NCBI RefSeq assembly: GCF_037975245.1
Contig: NC_092569.1
Coordinates: 26,859,168-26,923,167 of the forward strand
Origin: Apostichopus japonicus
Taxonomy: Eukaryota > Echinodermata > Holothuroidea > Aspidochirotida > Stichopodidae
Direction: 5' to 3'
DNA length: 64,000 nucleotides
The notes under the pieces are model-generated. The model was not told where the DNA came from. It saw only the letters and a program-made list of their open reading frames with translations, and made no database searches. This document shows positions 1-9,591 of this stretch, in pieces. The position numbers were made by a program, and so were the translations under genes. The number at the start of each line of letters is the position of its first letter. Position 1 is the stretch's first letter.

Positions 1-480
1 TATTAAATATGAATGGTACATCAATTAGTAGTTGAGCATTTTAGCTAGAGTTTTTACTACTCTATTAAAGAAGACAATAACTCTAAAATCATTCTTGGTT
101 CATATGATATATGCCATGCATAACTTCTTTAAACATCTAAGAAAAATCTTATTTCATTTAGGAGATATGGTATAGATTTAATGCTTCTTTACACACAAGG
201 CTGGATAACTAACCAAGTTTACATATGACATCATATAGCCACATGTGATTCATTGTTCTTCTATTGTCCTTTACTAATTACATAATTACATCTGTTATGT
301 TTGCATAAATGATTGCTTTTGTGTAAATTTGTTTTTGAACAAATGCTGAATCTCAAATATTGAACCTCTTTAACACGATCAACAGCTAGTTTACCTAGGG
401 ATTGTGTCGAAAGAAAACCAAAGAGAAAGTATGAATGAAGAGAATCCAAGACAGAGATGGAACAAACACCATGGAAGTAC
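1..480. other. AT-rich intergenic stretch, nothing identified
   Basis: I find no exon with plausible splice sites and no repeat structure on either strand. The only longer open frame is on the minus strand (about 261-506), low in complexity and without recognisable similarity. Confidence 0.5.
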
Positions 481-484
481 AGGG

Positions 485-1030
485 ATGTGCCCACACTGGG
501 CGGCACTGGGTGGCCCCGCCCAGCACTAAAAATTACCGCCCAGCACTGCAGTCTTAAAAATCGTGAATCCCGCCCAGCACTACTTTCATCTAAAATCCCG
601 ATATTCCTTACATTATGTTCAACATAAATTGGCCCTGGTCTATGCCAAAATCATACAGACTAATAATGCATCAGTTACGCATGCGAGAAACATTACTTAC
701 GGCTCTAACTCGGTCCCTTGTAAAATCTCTTTGAAACAAACTAATAACTTTTACCAGGTACGTAATAAATTTCACTAAAAAAAAATAAAAAAGGAAATTT
801 TTAGCAAAACTAGTTCTTGTGTATGTGCTTAAAAAGCTACACAAGTGCTAGCATTTGGCATCTGAGCACCTTCAAAAATCGGGGGGATGGGGACACACCC
901 TCCCCCTTACACCCCTCCCCAGGACTGCGATCAGTATACCCGGCACTCAGAAAATCCTGGGCAGTATATGCTCTACTGACATATTTCTCCCTTTGCATCT
1001 TTACAAACAGTAGATCAGGAATATGTGACT
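485..1030. repeat. degraded interspersed repeat, related to the hAT MITE at 14276
   Basis: The motif CCGCCCAGCACT occurs three times between about 515 and 585. The stretch around 880-945 (G-run, GGGGACACACCC, ACACCCCTCCCCAGG) matches the inner part of the MITE copies at 14276-14656 and 29970-30332. No clean terminal repeats or target duplication were found, so the ends are uncertain. Confidence 0.35.
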
Positions 1031-2027
1031 ATACATTCCTGGATGTAAGCTGATCTTTACTTGCTATAGGCTTATACAGATTAGGCCTACTCTTAGCATT
1101 ACCATTGAGTAAAGGCCAGCAACGTTGCACTTAAATATCTGACATCATTGCCTTCTGTTTACAGCCATATGGTGTTATAATTATTTTACAGTTAGGCACA
1201 TTATTAACAATTTCTTTAAGATATGTTGCATTGCTCAGCCAAAACAAAGGAAAAGTAACTTAATTAAGATACTTTATTTAGATTCCTCAACTCACCCTTC
1301 ACTGCAAAGCAGCCCGCATTCTGTATGCAAAGTCTGTAAACATGGTTACACTGTTTCTCTTCCTAAAGTCTGAATGAATTGAATTTCCCGCCCAGCGCGT
1401 CTGTCGCGTGCCTTACCTCATTACTATGGATGTTTTCTAGTCTTGTCTTTCATCGAAGTCAGTCAACTATACATACTAAGCTGTTGGCAGCTAGACCAAG
1501 TAACCCCTGAAAGTTCTGCGTTTCTTTTCTTGTGGTTGACTGACTTCGTCTATGGGTATATTTTGGGTTCTACTTCCCAATTACACTTCACTACGGAACT
1601 ACTTGAGATTGTATAATTGAGGATTAGCTCCAGTGTGTGCTTTGGATTTGGAGAGTGTAGACGTATTTTGCGGCTCTCTCTCTCCTTTGCATGGTTTAAC
1701 GTTGAGGGTTTTGTTAACAAAACCGTCGCGCTTGAACTATGTGCTTCAGAAAACTTAGTGTTTTGTCAACTTTTGTCTTGCTCTTTAACAAGCCTGTGTT
1801 CAATTACGTAACAAAAAATCGCACAGCATTTAAACAATGCTGTCGGGTTATCTTCCGTTCTTCCTATTTAGTCGGTGACAATATCTTCCATTCTTGTCAC
1901 TTGCAAACGAAGCCTCCAGCTCTGTATAGTCCCCCTCAGCCAAGTAATCTCTTCGTTCGTGTAATGTCTCAGTAGAATCTCAATCAAACTTCAACATATG
2001 GTCTCGTTTAATTTTACGAATATATGC
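1031..2027. other. no gene recognised
   Basis: AT-rich sequence with only short open frames (for example 1617-1811 and 1739-1975, plus strand) that lack convincing splice sites or family motifs. The upstream half of the CIDE-N domain expected for the exon at 4454 was looked for here and not found. Confidence 0.4.
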
Positions 2028-2035
2028 ACTCCACG

Positions 2036-3091
2036 CATAGGCGTACGGGACCATTTCGGTTTGGGGGGGGGGGGCGTTCAGAAACTTTTGTGCCCAAAAG
2101 TTCCCGTGACACTATCTAAGCGGAGCGCCACCATCAGTTGGCGCGTAGCGTACAAGATTTTTTTTGGCAAAATATGCCTCTCAGGTTGCCGGAAATGGCA
2201 CTTCTGAGGCCTTGCAAGTTGCATCTAAACATTCTTTATTTTATAATCTCACGTTTAGAAATTTTCACTTCCCAAAAAATTTGGTAAATTAGAAGAAGAA
2301 AAATTGGTAAAATCACTTTGAAGGGGAAAATAGGACAGTATATTTTTTAAGCTCCTATTTAGTTACGGTATTTATTATATTAACACAGTACTCAGCTATC
2401 ACCAGAAAAACATAAATTGTAGGCGGGAAAATGTTGCTGTGTCGGGTAAGACTGCAATTTGTCTTACCATGGAGCTATAAACAGATGTTTATAGCTCCAT
2501 GGTCTTACAAAAAAGTGTAAAAAATAACAAAGAATATGATAAACCTGTACTTTTAGGCTTGAAGGCACCCCCCCCCCCCACCATCCATGAAGAAGAAAAT
2601 GTTTCTTATATACACTCATGTCGGGGATGTCCAGGTATACAGTTGACTAGTTCGAAAAAATGTTTGGTGCGGTTTTTTTCACTTCAGAGACTGCTAATCG
2701 CCATGCATGCATGTCACTACTATTGTGAGCGGCGTTCCCTGTTAAAATTTTGGGTGATAGTGCAAAAAGCGTGGTAGCCCAGATGAGCTGCGCTTACGGT
2801 GGTGTTACACGGAAATATTCGGGCATCATGATGCTAAATAAAGAAAATCATTAGGCCTATATCAATATTAATGTCACAAAACAAATAACACAGAACGCTC
2901 TCCACGGAATTGTAGGGCAAAAACATGAAAAAGATTCGGGCAAGATACTGCATATTTATATATATATTTTTTCTCTTCTTAGGCTGCCCGAACTTTCAGG
3001 ACTTTTGCCCTAATTTCTTGTCCTCTGGAAAAAAAAAATTGGGGGGTAGTCTGCCCCCTGCCCACCCCCCCCCCCGCCTCGTACGCCTATG
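2036..3091. mobile_element. non-autonomous hAT-type DNA transposon, 1056 bp
   Basis: The element starts CATAGGCGTACG and ends CGTACGCCTATG, a perfect 12-bp terminal inverted repeat. It is flanked by an exact 8-bp duplication, ACTCCACG, at 2028-2035 and 3092-3099. An 8-bp target duplication with short terminal repeats is the hAT signature. No transposase is recognisable. It contains long G and C runs and an internal block at about 2110-2156 shared with two other elements in the window. A 34-nt hairpin with its own flanking repeats sits inside it (2461-2508), so that insertion came later. The intact target duplication suggests a fairly recent insertion. Confidence 0.88.
2461..2508. mobile_element. 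mini-hairpin insertion 1 with 7-bp flanking direct repeats
   Basis: Positions 2468-2501 form a perfect 16-bp inverted repeat with a 2-nt loop; the arms begin CATGGAGCTATAAACA. It is flanked on both sides by GTCTTAC (2461-2467 and 2502-2508). Three similar structures occur at 60643, 61711 and 62651. The flanking repeats look like a target-site duplication. Confidence 0.6.
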
Positions 3092-3099
3092 ACTCCACG

Positions 3100-3890
3100 G
3101 CAGTGCTAGATCAAAGAGCTGGATCATTTCTACTAGCGGCAAATGATAATTTTCTCCGCTTCAGACTGAATTTCAGATTGAAACTGAATTGAATATTTCA
3201 AGATGAACAGTCGACGTTTCGAGATAAAAAGTCTCCAAATTTCGTTGAAGCCGAAATTTCAGAAACAAAATGTCAGCTGAATTTGAAGTTAAAGTGTCGC
3301 CCAATTCCCCCTTCCATGTTTATTTTCTAACCGTGCAAATAGATTACGTCATTGAAACCGTCACTCCTTATTGGTCCAAAGTAGTACCAGTAGTTATTAT
3401 AGGACAGTATGATACATTGCCGCGATGAGACGAGACGGGAAATAAGGCTGCTAAATGCCGATTATTCGTTCCGAATGAAACAAGGAAGGAAAATCCAGGG
3501 AATTCAGAGATTTAGTTGAAACCGGTTGGCATTTATTTTGGAGTTAATATTGAGTATGTTTATAACTTCTTATCAAAAGATATCATACGGAGAGGCGGTT
3601 GTACGTACGCGACTTCGGTCGAGCCTACAGAAAATAATAGTATTACTATCAAGATATTACACCTTGCTATATATGACTAGGCCCGTAGTACCACGCCTAG
3701 TTATTGCCTATACTATAGGCTTGGCCATAGTTGAGGTAACATTACATATTGAGTAAGGTTGACTAGGTCTAACGTTAGGCCTATACTTATTGCGAACTTG
3801 TGAACTAGTACTAGTAGTATAGTTGCGGTAGGGATGTTTGCCTACAAACTAGTGAACTAGCACTAGTAGTAGTAGCACTGGTAGTAGTAG
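3100..3890. other. no gene recognised; short TAG-rich repeat near the end
   Basis: Nothing coding is supported. From about 3800 to 3895 the sequence is rich in CTAGTAGTAG-type trinucleotide repetition, directly before the next transposon. Confidence 0.45.
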
Positions 3891-3897
3891 CTAGCAC

Positions 3898-4275
3898 CAG
3901 TGGCAGAGCTAGGGGTATTGGTCAAAGGGGGGGGGGGGGGGAGAATGGCTGTAGGGGCACTTTCCACACTATCTAAGAGTGCCACCTCAGGTTGGCGCGG
4001 AGCGTACAGACATTTTTTGAGTAAAGATACATCCCAGATCGCCGGAATTGACCCTTTCCTGGCCTTGCTAATTTGCAAATAAATGAAGAATAAATAGGTG
4101 TCATCGCCAACAAAATGTGACAAATGTCAATAGGTAGATGAGAGCGCAATTAAAAAGTAAATAAACGCAAACAAGTAAAAAGTGGTATAAAGCTGAAAAA
4201 GGCGCCAGCAGTCCATTTGAGTCCGTCAGGGGGGGGGGGGAGCCGCCCCCTGACTGTATGGACGCTCCGCCACTG
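3898..4275. mobile_element. hAT-like MITE, 378 bp
   Basis: It begins CAGTGGCAGAGC and ends GCTCCGCCACTG, terminal inverted repeats with one mismatch. CAGTGGCGNAG-type ends are typical of hAT elements. The 8-bp flanks GCTAGCAC and GCTGGTAC match at six of eight positions, consistent with an aged target duplication. It has internal G runs and shares an internal block (about 3967-4010) with the elements at 2036 and 17067, although the terminal repeats differ. Confidence 0.7.
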
Positions 4276-4453
4276 GCTGGTACGTACTTGCTGTAGGGGG
4301 GGGGGGGTTAGGCATACAATTTCAAAGGCAATATTAGTATTAATCGCACTTAATATGCATGGCTTAAACCTAACAATTGCGTAAACAAGTTTGTTACAAA
4401 TACTATTACTAGGCTGATATCAATATTTTCTTTCATTTATGTTATCACCAAAG

Positions 4454-4570
4454 ATGTGGTACTTGTGGATAAAGAGGATGAAGCAGAGATCAACAAAGAT
4501 GCTCTTGTACCTCTCATTGAAATGGAGCCAAACACAGCCATCAAAGTGGTAAAGAGAGATGGAATGTGGG
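4454..4570 (+). CDS. isolated exon resembling the second half of a CIDE-N domain
   Basis: Read in phase from an AG acceptor (4452-4453) to a GT donor (GGTAAGC, 4571), this 117-bp segment encodes about 39 residues beginning DVVLVDKEDEAEINKDAL and ending in a Lys/Arg-rich VVKRDGMW. The layout (hydrophobic strand, acidic Asp/Glu stretch, paired hydrophobics, then a charged loop before Trp) fits the C-terminal half of CIDE-N domains in DFFA/ICAD, DFFB/CAD and CIDE proteins, which act in DNA-fragmentation control and lipid droplets. I could not find the N-terminal half upstream. Two possible downstream in-phase pieces, both ending in a stop, are at 5963-6024 and 6064-6104. It may be a fragment of a real gene or a stray captured exon; the domain assignment rests on pattern alone. 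Confidence 0.42.
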
Positions 4571-4734
4571 GTAAGCGACAATTTAGCTCCAACCTAAACC
4601 TATCCAAAATACTCTGTTGACATGAATAATCAGCAGTGTTTCGAAATGTGTGCATAAAAGTTGGGGATGTTCTTTTCGTCAAACACACTAATGAAGTCTC
4701 ATGTGAAGGATTTCCCCGGTTCCTTCAAATATAA

Positions 4735-5936
4735 AAGCCCAGTCACATCTCACCGGATTGCAATAACGGAGAGGGAACGAAGACAAAAAATGGCACTCCG
4801 TTGATGTACGTTATTATCGTTTAGCATGCGGTTCTCCTCCGTCCGTTTACGTTTCATTACCGGGAGGGTCCGGTTTGTCCGGTGACGATTTTGAACATGC
4901 ACAAAACTTTGAATGGACATCCACCGAAAACTGTCTCCGTTATTTACTCGTTACTAATCCGTTGAGCTTCCGTTTTATCAGTTTCTCATGCATTTTGTTC
5001 GTTCTGTATGCGTTTGGCATACTGTATTTCTCCGTTCGTCTCTGGTTATTGCTATTGCTCACCGGATCATTAACGGACAAAGAACGGATGAAACGTAGAA
5101 GTACAGTACCTATACCGTATATTCAACGGACGCTAACGTAGAAATAACGGAAGTGTAAATGAATAGAACTGACAATGAACAGATAGGTAACGGACGTTAC
5201 ACGGAAGAAACGGAAGAACTTAGGCCAGGAAAGTATAACAGACAGACATAGAACGGAGATGCATCGTACCTCCACCATGTCCACTCCAAGCGTCCCATGC
5301 CTCATTCTGCTCCTATAACCTCTCCCGTCAACACCTACATCATGGACCCTTCAAAAAGATTCAAGCTTCAGACCGCAGTGTCAGCTTTACAAGCACAGAT
5401 GCGCATCACTGAAGCCAACATCAAGACCAATGAACTAGTCAAGAAGAGAAGGAAGAGACATGCTCGGCGTAAATGCTGGTCTAGGGCCTTGCTAGGTCCA
5501 GAAGACGGCAGTTTGGTCTTTATGACCAACTAATGCAGGAGCTGTGAATGGAAGACCAAAATCTTTCATCAACTTCATGAGGATGCCCCTGATTTTGAGG
5601 CACTCCGGAGGCCCAGGTTTTAGACCGTTTCTTCTCCGTTGTTAGTTCGGTATGTCCGTTACTTTTCCGGTACTGCAAAGTTTTGTATGTTCTTTATCCG
5701 TTAATTGTCCGTTGGTGTTCATTAGTTCGTATGTTGTTATTCCGTTGTTCATCCGTTGTTCGTCCGTTGCTGTCCGTCCCTTGTATGTTTGTAATCCGTT
5801 TTCACCGTTGAACTTCCGGTACGTTGCAATCTCCAGATGCATGCGCGACAACTTTTGCCAACGGAAATAACCGGATAACTGTTATTCGCGAGTACTCTTA
5901 TCCGTTTGTGTAATCCGGCGAGATGCGACTGGGCCT
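4735..5936. mobile_element. PIF/Harbinger-like DNA transposon remnant, 1202 bp
   Basis: The ends are inverted repeats of about 25 bp: the left end starts AAGCCCAGTCACATCTCACC and the right end reads back as AGGCCCAGTCGCATCTCGCC. Both sides are flanked by TAA (4732-4734 and 5937-5939), matching the 3-bp TWA target duplication of PIF/Harbinger elements. Long subterminal regions on both arms are packed with ACGGA on the left and the complement TCCGT on the right. The centre carries a broken transposase-like frame (see 5297-5623). Confidence 0.78.
5297..5623 (+). pseudogene. N-terminal fragment of a Harbinger-type transposase, stop-interrupted
   Basis: The frame includes an ATG at 5342 followed by a basic run (KKRRKRHARRKCWSR), then a stop at 5531-5533. 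In the same frame it continues with WKTKIFHQLHEDAPDFEALRR to another stop at 5621. HARBI1/PIF transposases commonly start with an Arg-rich segment, a W-x-R-P/A-like motif, then 'L-x-x-E-L...D...F...LR'. The match to that layout, plus the Harbinger-type ends around it, supports the call. There is no DDE domain, so the element cannot be autonomous. Confidence 0.55.
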
Positions 5937-5962
5937 TAACATTGGAGGTGTTCAAATTGCAG

Positions 5963-6104
5963 ATTCCCCATCAGTTGACAGGAGAGTAATTTTACTTATG
6001 AAAGAAGTTTCAACTTTGCTCTGAACGTGGATGATTCTTAAACAATCTTTAACTATCAAACAGGTGGCCTGAACAATTATGGGTTGAAGGGAATCACCTC
6101 TTGA
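5963..6104 (+). other. two candidate terminal exons for the CIDE-N-like exon
   Basis: Two acceptors here fit the phase left by the donor at 4571. One starts at 5963 and reads 19 codons to TGA at 6022. The other starts at 6064 and reads 13 codons (GLNNYGLKGITS) to TGA at 6102. Neither shows family similarity, and at most one can be right. Confidence 0.2.
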
Positions 6105-6984
6105 AAATTATAAGTGGATTTCCCAAGGTCTTTGAGTACCCCCGGCGAGAATTTCAAACACGCCAGGACTTGGAAGAACAATACTCATATTATGAAAGTT
6201 TTGTAGGCCTATAATTTATGTTATGTAAGCTCTGATTATGAACCTAATATATTCATTTCAATTTTCAAGAATACTTGTATTTTGTTTTCCACACGTAATT
6301 TAAAACTCAGTCATCTTGGCAGCTCTTCAGAAAGTCATGCTGGTGGTCGCTGTTTTAGCCAATTGTCAACATATCTGAATGCAGAATGCAGGAGTTCGTT
6401 GGTAAACATAGCAGTTGCTAACATGATGTACATGGGGAAGTATTTTTTTTTATCATCATGATTTCATATGAATTTGATGTATACAATAACATGTTTGTAA
6501 ACATTGATATATTGAGACTTGTAACCAGTATATGCTTATGCCCAATTGATATAAAATTTACATGGTCAACCCATGTTAAGGATATTCTGTTCAGGTCAAG
6601 TATTAGCAACATGTTCCAATTTTCCTGCTTAAAGGCATGATTGCATTGCAATGAACTTGAAAGCATTTCAATGTACACAGACAGAAGGTACGTATGCAGC
6701 TACTGAAGTGAGCTGTATGATGTCAAATTGTAGTTAGCAGCTGCCGAATTAAGATGTAAAATGCATGTTTAGTGGTGAAAAGTACTTTCATTAAGGTAAA
6801 ACTTGAGCTGTTGACCTCACTGCAATATCGGAATGAACGTTATAGATCTCCTAGTTGAACATACTGCGAGCGGCTGTTGCGAGCTGACACCTTGCCAAAC
6901 TTTGTCTGTTCAAGGTGAGAATACAGCTTGTCTAATGAACATAATATTACAGTACAGCGAGCGAATTGTAATGGGTCCATATGA
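6105..6984. other. no gene recognised
   Basis: Only short AT-rich frames on both strands; no repeat boundaries or splice-bounded coding segments seen. Confidence 0.45.
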
Positions 6985-7441
6985 CAAGATATTAAAGACT
7001 TAAGAGATAATTTAGGACTAAACGCTCACAGGTCTTCATGGCAACCGAAGTTAAAACAATAGGTCGAAGATCATTCATGCGTGAGATTATTGGCTTTTTG
7101 GGCACAGGGATGATACATGACTGTTTCGAAATAGATCATGGAATGGACTGTGTAGTGAAACACATATTGAAGATATGTAAGTAAATATACCAGCTAACTG
7201 TCGACTTGCACAATCTCTAAGCACACGGGGGGATAGATTATAAGGGCCAGCAGCCTTAGATGGAATAATCTTTCTAAAATTATGCCGAACTTCCTCTTTA
7301 GTAATCACCGTCAAAAAGGGCACAGAATTTGTGAGAATTAACACATAGGAGGTTGTCAACTCTGGTCGAGAAAATCATGACAATCAAAACGGCTGTAAAA
7401 TGCATTCAAAGCATTAGCATAATCAATGATTTGAGTCCGTC
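6985..7441 (-). pseudogene. decayed non-LTR retrotransposon reverse transcriptase (Rex1/CR1-like)
   Basis: On the minus strand, reading down from 7441, pieces in more than one frame give NALNAFYSRFDCHDF, then VRHNFRKIIPSKAAGPY, RVLRDC and QLAGIF, then NDLRPIVLTSVAMKTCERL. This order (a KAAGPDG-like motif, RVLRxCA, QLAxxF, then N-D-x-RP-I-x-LTS) is the N-terminal part of the reverse transcriptase of Jockey-group non-LTR elements such as Rex1 and CR1. Stops and frameshifts separate the blocks and there is no endonuclease or catalytic YADD segment, so it is a dead fragment. The edge at about 7441 abuts a G-run. Confidence 0.75.
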
Positions 7442-7459
7442 GGGGGGGGGGGGCATCAC

Positions 7460-8110
7460 CTCAAGCCCTGCTCACTAATTAATGTTCATAATATCACATT
7501 GAACATGCATTATCATGTACCCGCTATCTATCAACACCTTCACACAAATTATGATTCAATTCTGAAAATGTTTACATTTGACCCTGTGACCTCATTAATA
7601 TTCTTGAATTGTGCACCAAAATCAATGGGGCTCTGACTTTCGGTTGCGGAGTTATAAGCATTTGAAGATTTTTACGTTTGACCCTGTGACCTCATTATTG
7701 TTTATTAGATGAGCACCAAAATCAATAAGGTTCTTATACTCAGTATGGCGCATAAATGTTTCAAGTATGACTTCAATACATATACTTTTCATTGTCCAGT
7801 TACCGTATTGACAAGCTATTTTAGTGAAAATCAACTTAAGCCCCGCCCCTAATAAATATGCATAATATCAACTTGAACATATGTTACCATGTACCCACTA
7901 TCTACCAACACATTTAAACCAAGTATGAATAAATTCTGACTTTTGGTTGCGGAGTTATTAGCATTTGGAGATTTTCACATTTGACCCTGTGACCTCATTA
8001 TTCATTAGATGAGCACCAAAATCAATCTACTCACTATGGCGCATCTATGAACCAAGTATAACTTCAATCCAACTTGCCATTCTTGAGTTATCATGTTTAC
8101 GAACCAAGTG
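7460..8110. repeat. interspersed repeat with internal reiteration
   Basis: Phrases such as TTTGACCCTGTGACCTCATT, GAGCACCAAAATCAAT and ATGTACCC(A/G)CTATCTA recur two or three times. Related wording occurs at 26640-27250 and 36920-37680, so this is one dispersed family. There is no coding content; the element class is unknown. Confidence 0.6.
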
Positions 8111-8112
8111 TG

Positions 8113-8155
8113 TCACATACACACACATACACCCTGCACACACACACACACACAA
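8113..8155. repeat. (CA)n microsatellite
   Basis: Interrupted CA dinucleotide repeat (CACATACACACACATACACC, then an uninterrupted CA run). Confidence 0.85.
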
Positions 8156-8159
8156 AATC

Positions 8160-9521
8160 CCATAAGATATCAACAAAGATGATCCTCTATTACTTTTCGA
8201 CATTTTTTTTTTTGACGATGATCATTTACAAGTCAGAAATCATGGCTTGTTCTTATCAGTAAACCTGTAAGTTTAAATTTACATATAGTATTTTGTTCAC
8301 TCCAACGCTTATCCGTGATATTTCAATTGAGGGTATTATATTTAGTTGGAATTTGAATAAACGAAATAGGGTCATCAGAAACATCATCATTTTTTTCCTT
8401 TTAACTTTTTTTTTCTGGTTTCAATTTTTCTTGATACATCATTTTTTTAGTTTCGTTCATATCTCGTTCATATCTACTAGAAACGCGAATTGAACGGGTT
8501 TTAACTGTGCGGTCATTATGTGTAAACTGTTGGTTAAAGCGATTTTTTTCATTGTTATGACGTCATTTTAAAACTTTTGTAGGATTGGACGGACCTACAG
8601 AACATAGAAAGGAAAGACAGCCCAGCAACAACTAAATATCTAAGTTATTGCTCTGTCTAATCTCGACTAATTAATCCCATCTTAATCCCAGCTCCAAAAG
8701 CAAGCTGTACTGATAACGGCAATGTATAGAAATCAATTGATCGTACATAATACACGAAGCATTTATTTCGTCATGAAGCCATTAATCATAAATTTACGAG
8801 TAATTTTGAGACTTTCTTGGCTGTTAACCTCCTAATTCACGTGATTACAGATACGAAATCGGCTCATTAATTTTTATTGATCGACGTACGAAAGCAATAA
8901 AGTTATGAAAAGCACGCATTTTGGAACTTTATGGCGGATATTTATTAATGTTTGGTTAGTATTTTGGATGTTTAAATGTACGGTTTACTGTTATGTTAAT
9001 CACCCTGAAAAGAAAAGAAACGATGAACGCTTGTGTTGGTTGCCTAGGAAATCTATTGTGACTAAGAAAGAAATATACAGAAGAAATAGAAGAAGAACAA
9101 ATATCCATTTGAAAGGTACAACACGCTTGCTCGATTAAATCATATATTATTATGAGCTGTTTTAAAATCCACACCAGACATCAATTGGTTACGGAGGAAC
9201 CCGCCCAAATCATCCGCACCAGCGCTAGGAAATTTCCGTTAGAAATATTCTCCATTGTGAAGGACATTATATGCGGAGGACCTGTGTACTTTTGTTCATG
9301 GAAATGCACTTTCTATTGGATTTGTATCCTTACAGTTCAGTCTATGTCTGATAATAAGACGAGGATCCATTGTTCTTAAGGAAATTTGCATCGCTTTTTT
9401 TTATGGAACTTTGAGCTGAGGATTCATTTGCAAATTATTCTTGAATTTTCTTTACACCTCAATAGCTAAAGTGTCTCTGTGTGTTGGCTTTATCATAATT
9501 ATTTTTGTAACAAGAAGAAAC
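8160..9521. other. upstream region of the fibrinogen-related gene; promoter not resolved
   Basis: AT-rich, with no recognisable repeats or coding exons. It should hold the promoter and 5' UTR of the gene starting at 9522. I see no TATA box or initiator that I would defend. The stretch before the ATG (about 9441-9521) is an open frame without an in-frame ATG of its own. Confidence 0.4.
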
Positions 9522-9591
9522 ATGAAGCTTTCTAAATTGACCATTATCAAGCTTTTGATGGTTCATCTAGTAACTACTGCTTTGACTAAAG
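9522..9591 (+). CDS. FREP exon 1: signal peptide
   Basis: ATG at 9522 starts MKLSKLTIIKLLMVHLVTTA, a short Lys-containing N-region followed by a hydrophobic core. The donor GGTAAGC follows, leaving phase 1. The frame is open further upstream, but this is the first true ATG in it. Confidence 0.7.

Noticed and set aside
3907-4230. Many poly-G/poly-C runs as assembly artefacts or G-quadruplex regulators
   Set aside because: They fall mainly inside MITE copies and vary in length between copies, so repeat content explains most of them; regulatory meaning is not supported by sequence alone.
8293-8493. Hydrophobic plus-strand frame that looks like a membrane segment
   Set aside because: Arises from T-rich sequence; no start context, splice sites or similarity.
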